From Thiotrichales bacterium (GTDB lineage Bacteria > Pseudomonadota > Gammaproteobacteria > UWMA-0217), in assembly GCA_024763135.1 (NCBI GenBank), contig JANTGD010000006.1, positions 1 through 29,755 of the forward strand: 29,755 nt of DNA, read 5' to 3'. Position numbers and translations under genes: made by a program. Below, one piece after another: positions 22,350 to 29,755 of this stretch. The first letter of the stretch is position 1; each line of letters opens with the position of its first letter. The notes under the pieces were generated by a model. It had not been told where the DNA came from, ran no database searches, and was given only the letters and a program-made list of their open reading frames with translations.

Positions 22350-22645
22350 CTAAGCGAGTTTCAAACAATCCAAGTAGCAGGGAGTTGTCGTTAGCCACGA
22401 ATCAGCTACTTGAGGGGAAGGTAAATAGTACAGGAAACTTCACGCTCGATACGGGTACGTCAACGAGTGTTGCAGAAAAACGTGTTGGCGTTACTTCAGT
22501 GATTCTTTTTATGCCGCTATCGAGTTCAGCGGCGAGTGATATTTATTCCTTGTTTGTGAGCAGCCAAACCGACGGTGTGGGCTTCGTTGTCACACATGCA
22601 ACAGGCGGTGCAGACCGCGATTATCGATACGTCATATTGGGGTGA
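22346..22645 (+). CDS. Small beta-structured hypothetical virion protein
   Basis: This 99-aa protein starts at TTG 22346 within a TTGA overlap with the hub gene; the first ATG in frame comes far too late. The sequence is strand-rich, with a closing THATGGADRDYRYVILG that I associate with small proteins of the tail-hub region. It may be a decoration or tail component. No catalytic motif is seen. Confidence 0.62.
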   Translation: MTKRVSNNPSSRELSLATNQLLEGKVNSTGNFTLDTGTSTSVAEKRVGVTSVILFMPLSSSAASDIYSLFVSSQTDGVGFVVTHATGGADRDYRYVILG

Positions 22646-22648
22646 TAT

Positions 22649-23746
22649 ATGGGACTGTTAAGCGGACTTTTTGATTCTACAACTAAAGTAGACAATCGGC
22701 CTTGGAAGCCATCCGTACCTTACATTACCAAAGGATTAGCGAGGGCGGATAACGCGTTCAAGAATTTCAGGCCACAAGCGTTTGATGGTAATTGGATAGT
22801 TGATCGATCAGGCCGCACGCAAAAAGCACTGAACCTCACGGCTCAGAGAGCATTGCAGGGCTCACCCTTCATCAACAAAGCAGGAAACCAACTAACCAAG
22901 ACGTTTAATGGGGCCTATTTGGGAGGTCCTGATTATTCCGGACGCGCGTCGAGTTCAGGATATTACAACCCAAACACTCAAACGGCAGGCTTTAACCGTG
23001 TGTTTAACAAAATGGATGCCACGCCGAATTACGAAGGGGCAGCAAAACAGACTGGTTATTACGACGCCGCCCAAGGCATGAAAAATCTTGATCCGTATTT
23101 TGATCAAGCTCGCAAATCCATTGATTCGCAATTTGCTGGCTCTGGTCGCTACGGAAGCGGGCTTCATAAAGCAGCGCTTGGTGAGGAGTTCGGGCAAATA
23201 GCATCTGATTTTGCCAATCAAGAGCGTGATCGGCAATTTGGGCTTTTGAATAATGAGCGTGATCGACAGGCAGCAACCTATAACACGTTTGGTGGACTGG
23301 CAGAAAACCTGGCAACCGGCGAACGCGATCGTCAGTTTGATGTGTTTGGAGATGAGCGCAATCGACAAGCCGATGTGTTTTCGAATGAGCGCAACAATAT
23401 GTTGCGAGGCTTAGGATTTGCGCCAGGCATCGCAAATCAGGATTACACAGACCTGAACGCATTGAGAATGGCAGGCAATCAACAGGATCTGTGGAAGCAG
23501 GCCAGACTAGACGCGCAAAGGGCAAAATGGGACTTCAATCAAAACAAATACGGTAACGCAGTGAGTGACTATATTGCGCGACTTAGCGGCTCTGTCCCGG
23601 CTGGTGCTGGCACCTCGTCAACGACTAACCAAATGAGCCCTTTTAACACTATTTTGGGGATTGGGTCACTTGCAACAGGTGTTTTTGATGGTTTAGGGCT
23701 AGGTGCTTCCGCCAACAGTGGCGGCAATAACTTCTTGTGGGTCTAA
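22649..23746 (+). CDS. Putative DNA-ejection/internal virion protein with 11-residue repeats
   Basis: This 365-aa protein is the first of three consecutive large genes between the tail hub and spike, where podoviruses keep ejection proteins. Residues about 192-257 contain an exact 11-residue (hendecad) repeat. ERDRQ or ERNRQ-type units begin at 192, 203, 225, 236 and 247, with one degenerate unit at 214. Hendecads favour right-handed helical bundles and amphipathic channels. The C-terminus is glycine-rich and hydrophobic (ILGIGSLATGVFDGLGLG). The ATG follows the previous stop by 3 nt. Ejection function is inferred from position and architecture; no named family is certain. Confidence 0.65.
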   Translation: MGLLSGLFDSTTKVDNRPWKPSVPYITKGLARADNAFKNFRPQAFDGNWIVDRSGRTQKALNLTAQRALQGSPFINKAGNQLTKTFNGAYLGGPDYSGRASSSGYYNPNTQTAGFNRVFNKMDATPNYEGAAKQTGYYDAAQGMKNLDPYFDQARKSIDSQFAGSGRYGSGLHKAALGEEFGQIASDFANQERDRQFGLLNNERDRQAATYNTFGGLAENLATGERDRQFDVFGDERNRQADVFSNERNNMLRGLGFAPGIANQDYTDLNALRMAGNQQDLWKQARLDAQRAKWDFNQNKYGNAVSDYIARLSGSVPAGAGTSSTTNQMSPFNTILGIGSLATGVFDGLGLGASANSGGNNFLWV

Positions 23747-23750
23747 AAAA

Positions 23751-24884
23751 ATGATTTCTGAAGGCTTCGAGCGTTTCTTCAACAGCCCTTACACCCAACT
23801 TGGGGCAGGGTTGTTGTCTGATCCAAAGGCAAATTACTCTGATGTCATGTCGACAGTTCAGCGAGGACTTCTTGCCAAGCGAAAAGCGAAACTTGAAGAG
23901 GAGATGGCGCTTCAATCGGCGGCGAAGTATCGGCAGGAACAGGCTGACAGGGCACGAGCAGAAGCGGCCAGGCGTCAACAGGCGGGGCTGTTGGCCATGC
24001 CGAATGGTGAAGGACCACCGGACCCGCAGCGCATGCAGCAAATGGAGAATATTGGCCTACTACAGCCTGGGCTAATGCAGGAGATGCTAAAGCAGCGGTT
24101 CGCGCCGAAGCCGCCAGAATTAACAACGTCCCAGAAAGATTATCTCTATGGACAGCAAAATCCAGCGTTTAACGAATGGAAATTGAACAATAACCGATCA
24201 CTAGCGCCACAAATCAAAAACGCTCCTGTATTTAGTAGCGGAAAGGGCGAAGAGAAACTATCGGAGGCTATTGGTAAAAACATTGAAGCGAGGGTGGGCG
24301 AGTACAGGGACGATGCGAAGGCAGCACGTCAACTGAAAAACGGCTTAATTCGATTCCAGTCCGCTATGGCAGGTATTGGTGATACGGGGCCAAGCGCGGC
24401 GCAAGCAAAAACCATCAGGGAATTTTTCGGTAGGTTCGGATATCCGATTGATGATGATGCACTAGCAGATGCGCAGAAACTCGATCAGTCCACAAAAATG
24501 ATGGTGGCGGAACAATTGCGCATGAATAAAGGGCCGCAAACAGACTTCGATGCGAAATTTACTATGGAATACATGCCCGGGCTTGCTACCGTAACGGAAG
24601 CAAACCGTGAAGCGGTCCGCTACCTGAGTTCGGTGACTCGCCTTAAGCAGTTGTTTGGCAGCAAAGCAAATATGACATACGACCAAGCAGATTTCCGAAG
24701 CATGAATAGCTATCTGACAGACTTGGACAATAAATATTATGAAACCCCGGCGGTTTTGCAGTCAAGTGGTGGTTCATGGGTGACGTTCGAAGAGTTTTAC
24801 AAGGATGCTAAGAAAGACAGGTTGAGTGATGATGAAATACTCGACGAATGGATATCTGAAGCTGCAAACGCGAGGGTGAATTAA
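23751..24884 (+). CDS. Putative internal virion/ejection protein
   Basis: This 377-aa protein starts at ATG 23751, 4 nt after the upstream stop; the open frame extends upstream, but that part overlaps the preceding gene. A poly-A stretch instead of a clear ribosome-binding site precedes the ATG. The N-terminal 90 residues are helical with coiled-coil potential (LLAKRKAKLEEEMALQSAAK, then RARAEAARRQQAG). The rest is mixed and highly charged. No catalytic motif is evident. The role is inferred from its place between two likely ejection genes. Confidence 0.62.
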   Translation: MISEGFERFFNSPYTQLGAGLLSDPKANYSDVMSTVQRGLLAKRKAKLEEEMALQSAAKYRQEQADRARAEAARRQQAGLLAMPNGEGPPDPQRMQQMENIGLLQPGLMQEMLKQRFAPKPPELTTSQKDYLYGQQNPAFNEWKLNNNRSLAPQIKNAPVFSSGKGEEKLSEAIGKNIEARVGEYRDDAKAARQLKNGLIRFQSAMAGIGDTGPSAAQAKTIREFFGRFGYPIDDDALADAQKLDQSTKMMVAEQLRMNKGPQTDFDAKFTMEYMPGLATVTEANREAVRYLSSVTRLKQLFGSKANMTYDQADFRSMNSYLTDLDNKYYETPAVLQSSGGSWVTFEEFYKDAKKDRLSDDEILDEWISEAANARVN

Positions 24885-26893
24885 TGTCCAGGCTCGAAAA
24901 GATTGCTGAGGGCAAAGCAACGGATGAATCGACGTTACCGAGCCAGCCATCGCGTATTGACAAAATCGTGGCCAATGAATCAAGGCGGAACGAATCACCA
25001 TATGATGCGAGCAGAAGGCAGTATGCTGGCATTGAGGAGCCGTCTTTACTGGCAAAAATTGGTCGAGGAGCGGTCGACGTTACTGATGGTATCCAGCAGA
25101 TTTATTATGACCTGACTGACCCGAAAAAGGCGCGCGAATTCCAGCGAGCTAAGGACGCGGAACTGGGCATTTATGAAGCTGGAGCAGGAGAAGGGTTTGA
25201 TGGTGGTCGCCTGCTTGGACAGATAGGAGGCACCGCCCCGGCGATGCTTATTCCAGGCGCTAACGCTGGCCTACTTTCCCGCACACTCAGCGGCGCAGCA
25301 CAGGGGGCAGCAGCAGGCGGATTACTCTACACAAAAGAGGACGAAAGCCGTTTAGGCAACGCGCAGGCTGGGCTGTTGGGTGGCGCGGCTGCCCCGCTTG
25401 CGATTCATGGGCTAGGAAAGGCCGCTGGTGGCATAGCATCAGCTGCGAAGAGGGCAAAAGGTTCGTTGAGCGCCGTGGTTGATAAAATAGGAATTCAGCG
25501 TCATGTGGCAGAAGCACTAGACGATATTGGGGTAAATTTTGCAGCGCTCGGCGAAGGTATGCGTCAGAAAGTGATGCAAGAGGCACAAGCGCAGTTACGC
25601 ACGAATGGTGTGTTAAACCCGGAAGCGATCGCCAGAAAAACCATGCTTGAAGAGATGGGGTTTGTTGGTGATGCCGCCCCAATGATAGGGCAAGTCACGC
25701 GCAATCCGACGGCCTGGCAAACGGAGCGAAATCTAGCGAAACTGGACGAGGGTTATCCTATTGTCGGTCGTCTGCAACATCAGGATGCGCAGTTTGCGAG
25801 ACTAAAAGATAAGGTAATTGGAGATATTCCAGAGGTCGATAGGATCGAGGAAGGCCAGTTGGTTATTGATGCAATAAAAGGGCGCTGGAAAACGCGACAG
25901 GATGCTGTTGGGGCGCTTTATAAGGAGGTTCGAGACACGGTTGGTGATCGACCGGGAATTGTAGTCGATAACTTGCTGGATAAGCTGGACGGTGAATCGG
26001 TTAATGCGACAGCCAGCAATATAGTCAATTCTGTGCGTGGTCGACTTGGGCAAATCGGTTATGACGATGCCGGTAATTTGACAGTATCCCAGGCTGAGGA
26101 ATTGCGAAAATTTATCGGCGGCTTGGCCGACGGAAACGATCCGAACCTGCAGCGTCTGAAGCGTGAATTTATCGATATGCTTGATGATGACGTGATCGAT
26201 AGCACAGGGCAGGACTCGTTCAAGGCGGCCAGGTCGGCGGCACGTCAGCGTTTTCAGGAATTCTCGACCAAGTTGGTAAAAAGTATTGTTGAAAACAAGA
26301 CTGAACCGCAGCGGATTATTTCGGCTATTCGATCGGCAAGTCCGCAGAGCCTGGAAAACCTCAAATTCAATTTGATGGATACTCCAGACGGGAAAGTCGC
26401 CTGGGATCGCATCAAGAAGCAGGTGATCACCGATTTATGGGATAAGGCACAGCCAGACGGCGAGGTTGGCGAATTCGTTGGGTCGACGTTCAGAAAGAAT
26501 ATGAAGGCATTTGAAAATTCGCGCCTGAAAATCCTTTTTGAGCCTGAAGAATTAAGCCAACTCACCCGCACAGCAGAAGCCGGCATAACCATGACGCGAA
26601 CACCAGCGTATTCGGCAGTCAACTGGTCGAATACCGCGCCAGCCGCCTATAATCTGTTGCAAAAGACAGGCGGTATACCGGTTATAGGAGACATGCTACA
26701 GAAAGCCGGAGAAACCGGCATGCAGCGGGCAGCAGTGCAAGAGGCACTGTCAGGAAGTACCGTAAATCCTGCCATGCTTAAGGCATACAGCGATCAGGTG
26801 TCTAAGGGGCTATTGTCTCACCCTGTTTCACGTTTATTGCAAAAGCCAGCGCCTGCAGCAATGGGATTGCTTGCGCCAAATCTGTTCAATTAA
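24884..26893 (+). CDS. Putative DNA-ejection protein with hydrophobic region
   Basis: This 669-aa protein starts in a TAATG overlap. The N-terminus shows two short related motifs, SRLEKI (2-7) and SRIDKI (23-28). Residues about 108-185 are rich in glycine and alanine with hydrophobic stretches (LGQIGGTAPAMLIPGANAG, LLGGAAAPLAIHGLGKAAG). Ejection proteins use such segments to enter the host membrane. The remainder is mostly helical. Last and largest of the three, it fits the position of P22 gp16/gp20-type proteins. No lytic transglycosylase motif is seen. Its stop shares TTAA with the stop of an opposite-strand gene. Confidence 0.68.
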   Translation: MSRLEKIAEGKATDESTLPSQPSRIDKIVANESRRNESPYDASRRQYAGIEEPSLLAKIGRGAVDVTDGIQQIYYDLTDPKKAREFQRAKDAELGIYEAGAGEGFDGGRLLGQIGGTAPAMLIPGANAGLLSRTLSGAAQGAAAGGLLYTKEDESRLGNAQAGLLGGAAAPLAIHGLGKAAGGIASAAKRAKGSLSAVVDKIGIQRHVAEALDDIGVNFAALGEGMRQKVMQEAQAQLRTNGVLNPEAIARKTMLEEMGFVGDAAPMIGQVTRNPTAWQTERNLAKLDEGYPIVGRLQHQDAQFARLKDKVIGDIPEVDRIEEGQLVIDAIKGRWKTRQDAVGALYKEVRDTVGDRPGIVVDNLLDKLDGESVNATASNIVNSVRGRLGQIGYDDAGNLTVSQAEELRKFIGGLADGNDPNLQRLKREFIDMLDDDVIDSTGQDSFKAARSAARQRFQEFSTKLVKSIVENKTEPQRIISAIRSASPQSLENLKFNLMDTPDGKVAWDRIKKQVITDLWDKAQPDGEVGEFVGSTFRKNMKAFENSRLKILFEPEELSQLTRTAEAGITMTRTPAYSAVNWSNTAPAAYNLLQKTGGIPVIGDMLQKAGETGMQRAAVQEALSGSTVNPAMLKAYSDQVSKGLLSHPVSRLLQKPAPAAMGLLAPNLFN

Positions 26894-27018
26894 CGCGGCT
26901 TGAATAAAAATGTTTTTACCTTTCCTTTAGGCAAAATCCTGCTTATAAGAGCCTTTATCGGCCAAACAATAAGCAGATAAAACGCTAACCAACCGATCGG
27001 CAACAAAAACGCTTCCAT
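26890..27018 (-). CDS. Tiny antisense-strand membrane protein
   Basis: A 42-aa frame on the minus strand begins at ATG 27018 with GAGGAG about 6 nt upstream, an excellent ribosome-binding site. Residues 3-24 (AFLLPIGWLAFYLLIVWPIK) form one membrane span, and the rest is basic (ISRILPKGKVKTFLFKPR), suggesting a cytoplasmic tail. It fills the only sizeable gap in the late operon, and its TAA overlaps the TAA of the convergent ejection gene. No promoter is identified. Function is unknown; exclusion, antiholin-like or other membrane roles are guesses. Confidence 0.6.
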   Translation of the reverse strand: MEAFLLPIGWLAFYLLIVWPIKALISRILPKGKVKTFLFKPR

Positions 27019-27050
27019 TACTACTCCTCATTGTCTGGAGATAAAGATCA

Positions 27051-29249
27051 ATGTCTGATATTAACACCTGGTCGACAAACCCTGATAGCAATAACGCTGC
27101 AAGCCCGAATGGTTTTCCCGAGGGCATGGCACCGTCTGGTGTTAATAATTCGGCGCGAGAGGTAATGGCGCAAGTCAGATCGTTCCACGACAAGCAGAAC
27201 GGCTACGATGGAGTAACCGCACTGCGGTCTGCTACCCCGGTTGATGGAGACACGTATTGGCTCAATTATCACACCACTGAAGGCGATGGTGGTGGAGGCA
27301 GGTTCCGGGCTTATGCCGGCGAGGCCGTGGGTACATACACTGACGACGATGGAGTTACCATAGTCCCAACAGGGGGTGACGGTTCAGCTGCATGGGTACG
27401 AGATATCTCTGACTGGGATAACGCCGTAAATGTCCGCTGGTGGGGTGCAAGAGGCGATGGCGGCGTGACGATTAATACAACAAAAATCAGAAACGCTCTC
27501 AGTTATGCTGGGGCAAATAATATTTTTAATGTATTTATACCAGCAGACGAGAGTTACTATGAAGTAGACGATTATCTATTATTACCACAAGGGGTGACTC
27601 TGCGTGGCGCAGGACCAAAGTCTTCCTGGATAAAGAACACCAATGATGGATCAGTAAATTACTTTTCCAGTTGCGCTATTTTTGTTGGGAATTATTTTGG
27701 GTGGGGTGCCGCCTCTGGCGCACTGCATGAAGTATCGTATGATGTAGATGACGCGTCAATCAGTTCCCGCACACTCGCATTTAAAACTGCGACCGATAGC
27801 GAGAACTTTTCAGTAGATGACCTCGTTGCCGTTGTCGACGGAGCGAAGGGTATAGTTGGAGGTGTGACTTATGACGTAAAAGCCATGCTTTGCCAAGTCC
27901 GATCTGTAGATACGAGCGGTGGCACAATTACCCTGTATGAAAGTTTGACTGATGATTACGCGTCAAGTGGTGGCATCAATGTAAAGGTATATCGACTGAA
28001 TACCGGTGCTCTTTCTGGTGAAACTGTAGATTCCAACAAATGCTTTGCCATGATTGGCGGTGGAGTAGAGGACCTTAAAATCGAGACCGAAAATCGATTC
28101 AATCCACAAGTCATTCATCAAAGTTCGTATCGTTCTCGTTTCAAAAACTTACACCTTATCGGTGGCACACCTCTCGCTATTAACCCTGCCGGATATAACG
28201 AATACGATGATATTTATATCGAATATGGTAAGGCAGCGATTGAGCTAGCATATTGGTCAAACAATAATAGGTTCCGAAACATTCGTACTCGTCGTTGTCG
28301 AGATGGACAATCAGGTCACGGAAACTTTGGCATACAGGCGAATTGGGATGGTGGCCAGGATAACGAGTTTATTGATTGTGTGGTAGATGAATGGTCTACC
28401 GTAGGTGTAGTTGGGGTGTCAATGCTGATAGCAAAACGCCGAACGATAGTACGCGGTGGAAGTTTCACAAATAACGGGTTATATGCACCAGCGATATCTA
28501 TCTCTGAAGATTTTGGAGACGCGTCTACGGTAGATGGCGTGACGGTGCCTCATGCAGAAGGCCCGGGTATATCTTGTTATGCCGCAGATTGTAAGATCAC
28601 CAACAACCGAGTAATTAGCGTAAATGATCTTTATCAGGCGTATTACATTCGCTCTACGGCTAATCGCACAATGGTCGCTAACAATTATGTCGGGAATGAA
28701 AACGATGATCCTTCAACGACGTTGTCGAGGCGGATATGGGAGGAAACCCCGAATAGTAAGAGTTTAATAAAGGACAATATTAGCAATAAGTTTCAAGCAG
28801 GACACTACGAGGCGGCGTACCAAGAACACACTGGGACTACCTCGTTAACTGAAATCTACAGCATGACGATTGAGGCGAACAGCGTTTCCGTCAAGGATGC
28901 TTTTAAGGTCCGTGTTGCTGGCAGTATTCCACCGACCGCTACATCAGGGACTAAGGATGTTTATGTCAAGATAGGAAGTACCATAATCGGGAAAATCAAT
29001 GCCGGAACCATCACTGGTGGTCAATATTGGGATATTGAGGTTGATCTAATCTCATATATAGGTAATGGATATGAGTGCATCGCGACTGAATGCTTGAACG
29101 GGGTATTTTCTCGAACTCATTTGAGGGCCACATCTATGTTTAACGCTGATGACACAATCACCGTAGAAACGCAATTGTCAGATGCCACAGATGGAATAGC
29201 ATTCACACTGTTTACAGTACGTCCATTAGTGTTAGAAACTTCAAGCTAA
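27051..29249 (+). CDS. Tailspike protein with pectate-lyase-like beta-helix
   Basis: This 732-aa protein is the probable receptor-binding spike. Residues 5-46 (NTWSTNPDSNNAASPNGFP, then MAPSGVNNSAREVMAQVRSF) are a common N-terminal unit of phage tail proteins. Residues 55-120 form a small domain (VDGDTYWLNYHTTEGDGGGG, then WVRDISDW). The parallel beta-helix starts at NVRWWGARGDGGVTINTTKI (127-146), a Pectate_lyase_3 hallmark, and continues to about residue 590. A C-terminal beta domain follows. Many such spikes cleave surface polysaccharide; catalytic residues cannot be identified here. GGAG lies about 11 nt before the ATG. It closes the late operon. Confidence 0.88.
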   Translation: MSDINTWSTNPDSNNAASPNGFPEGMAPSGVNNSAREVMAQVRSFHDKQNGYDGVTALRSATPVDGDTYWLNYHTTEGDGGGGRFRAYAGEAVGTYTDDDGVTIVPTGGDGSAAWVRDISDWDNAVNVRWWGARGDGGVTINTTKIRNALSYAGANNIFNVFIPADESYYEVDDYLLLPQGVTLRGAGPKSSWIKNTNDGSVNYFSSCAIFVGNYFGWGAASGALHEVSYDVDDASISSRTLAFKTATDSENFSVDDLVAVVDGAKGIVGGVTYDVKAMLCQVRSVDTSGGTITLYESLTDDYASSGGINVKVYRLNTGALSGETVDSNKCFAMIGGGVEDLKIETENRFNPQVIHQSSYRSRFKNLHLIGGTPLAINPAGYNEYDDIYIEYGKAAIELAYWSNNNRFRNIRTRRCRDGQSGHGNFGIQANWDGGQDNEFIDCVVDEWSTVGVVGVSMLIAKRRTIVRGGSFTNNGLYAPAISISEDFGDASTVDGVTVPHAEGPGISCYAADCKITNNRVISVNDLYQAYYIRSTANRTMVANNYVGNENDDPSTTLSRRIWEETPNSKSLIKDNISNKFQAGHYEAAYQEHTGTTSLTEIYSMTIEANSVSVKDAFKVRVAGSIPPTATSGTKDVYVKIGSTIIGKINAGTITGGQYWDIEVDLISYIGNGYECIATECLNGVFSRTHLRATSMFNADDTITVETQLSDATDGIAFTLFTVRPLVLETSS

Positions 29250-29418
29250 TCAGCTGATCGGCAACCCCGACAAGCGTAGAGCGTTTTCCCGTTGTATCGC
29301 TGGTGGTCCTTATATTGAAGCCTGCGATGACGCTGGAGAAGGTAACAATTTAATTGAGAGCAGAACTTCTTGAGATTAAAGAAAGGGCAGAAGTAGTGCC
29401 GTCGTTATGCGCTAACAT
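29246..29418 (-). pseudogene. Probable frameshifted small zinc-ribbon gene
   Basis: In the minus strand, a cysteine-rich frame directly follows the stop of the 65-aa gene but has no start codon. It includes FCPFFNLKKFCSQLNC and later RYNGKTLYACRGCRS, and ends in a TAG overlapping the tailspike stop. An ATG at 29418 (or 29421), with AGGGG 7 (or 4) nt upstream, begins MLAHNDG in another frame. A single-base shift near 29397-29400 would join the two into a complete zinc-ribbon protein of about 58 residues. No classical slippery heptamer is seen, so a true mutation or a sequence error is more likely than programmed shifting. Confidence 0.38.
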
Positions 29419-29602
29419 CATCAAGCCCCTGGTCCTGTTTCATTTGGTCTTTCCAATCTTTACTGTAGTAAGTATCTTCCAGCTGCATAGCTTTATCTAT
29501 TGCATCTCGTAGTTTTGATTCAATTTTAGCTTGTTCCAGCGCTTCGCGAATCACATTCAGGTGGTCTGCTGCAACGTCATAAATGTCAAATTCTGTTCCC
29601 AT
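29405..29602 (-). CDS. Hypothetical acidic helical protein
   Basis: This 65-aa protein is acidic and helical (DHLNVIREALEQAKIESKLR, then MQLEDTYYSKDWKDQMKQD). The ATG at 29602 lies inside the end of the upstream partial gene (17-nt overlap), and AGGA is about 12 nt upstream, so translation is probably coupled. It runs convergent to the tailspike gene. No family is recognised. Confidence 0.6.
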   Translation of the reverse strand: MGTEFDIYDVAADHLNVIREALEQAKIESKLRDAIDKAMQLEDTYYSKDWKDQMKQDQGLDDVSA

Positions 29603-29755
29603 TATTACTATGTCCTATTTGGTTGCGTCGACGCCGTTCGTCTCTCAGTTCCTTCAATGTGGTCTGCTGTAACGTCGTTAATCCCATTTCAACGCGCCAC
29701 CAGTCTGATACTCGGTAACGCGGCTCTCGAAGAAATTCTTCTCCTTTCTCGTCAG
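29586..29755 (-). CDS. Partial hypothetical protein, C-terminus only
   Basis: A minus-strand frame enters from the right edge and ends with TGA at 29586. The visible 55 residues include REPRYRVSDWWRVEMGLTTL and a basic helix (LKELRDERRRRNQIGH). The other two frames on this strand are closed early. It overlaps the 65-aa gene by 17 nt, consistent with an operon. Only the C-terminal part is visible, and no family is recognised. Confidence 0.5.
   Translation of the reverse strand, partial: DEKGEEFLREPRYRVSDWWRVEMGLTTLQQTTLKELRDERRRRNQIGHSNNGNRI

Noticed and set aside
29250..29380. Plus-strand open frame after the tailspike (LIGNPDKRRAF type)
   Set aside because: It has no usable start codon and overlaps the cysteine-rich minus-strand frame, which looks more protein-like.
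1..29755. tRNA genes, CRISPR arrays, insertion sequences, attachment sites
   Set aside because: No cloverleaf-like T-arm pattern, no regularly spaced direct repeats with unique spacers, no transposase motif and no integrase-linked site was recognised by eye. A tRNA scan and a repeat search would be decisive.

Overview
The window is a continuous stretch of tailed-bacteriophage DNA. No host genes, rRNA, tRNA, insertion sequence or CRISPR array were seen. The morphogenesis genes suggest a short-tailed (podovirus-like) phage of a Gram-negative, probably proteobacterial, host. They comprise a long P22-like portal, a scaffold, an SU10-type coat protein, a short adaptor, a P22 gp10-like tail hub, three probable ejection proteins and a beta-helix tailspike, with no tape measure, tail sheath or tail tube gene. 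The portal, coat and adaptor families are recognised from sequence memory; no database was searched.

Layout. (1) Positions 1-2646 are a leftward early operon: three small proteins, a YqaJ-type exonuclease, a RecT annealing protein, and the start of one more gene at the left edge. (2) Positions 2647-2796 are a divergent control region with two sigma70-type promoters and three copies of a GAC-N5-GTC palindrome. A 75-aa Cro/YdaS-like regulator opens the rightward arm on what looks like a leaderless mRNA and is followed at once by a strong terminator. (3) Positions 3117-7187 are the rightward early genes: a Lar-like protein, an O-like initiator with iterons inside its gene, a P-like helicase loader, small zinc-finger proteins, the RusA resolvase, a 3-TM holin, and a Q-like late regulator. 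A promoter and terminator about 25 bp apart follow, as in a lambda pR'/tR' late switch. (4) Positions 7271-26893 are the rightward late operon: holin-like protein, terminase, portal, a 5.7-kb fibre-like module, scaffold, coat, tail completion and ejection proteins. (5) A tiny membrane-protein gene on the opposite strand sits at 26890-27018, followed by the tailspike. (6) Leftward small genes occupy 29246-29755.

Most neighbouring genes touch by 1-4 nt (ATGA, GTGA, TTGA or TAATG), so translational coupling is probably pervasive. The left-edge and right-edge genes point the same way. If the genome is circular or circularly permuted, they could be two ends of one leftward arm read from the promoter near 2700, with the unseen remainder between them. 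No integrase, CI-type repressor or endolysin is visible, so whether the phage is temperate cannot be decided here.

The most interesting points are: the compact switch with operators inside both promoter spacers and a leaderless regulator; the iteron origin inside the initiator gene, where repeat copies fall in different reading frames; a repeated GNRA hairpin plus ribosome-binding site in front of both the scaffold and coat genes; an exact 11-residue repeat in an ejection protein; an antisense 42-codon membrane-protein gene; and a probable frameshifted zinc-ribbon gene behind the tailspike.
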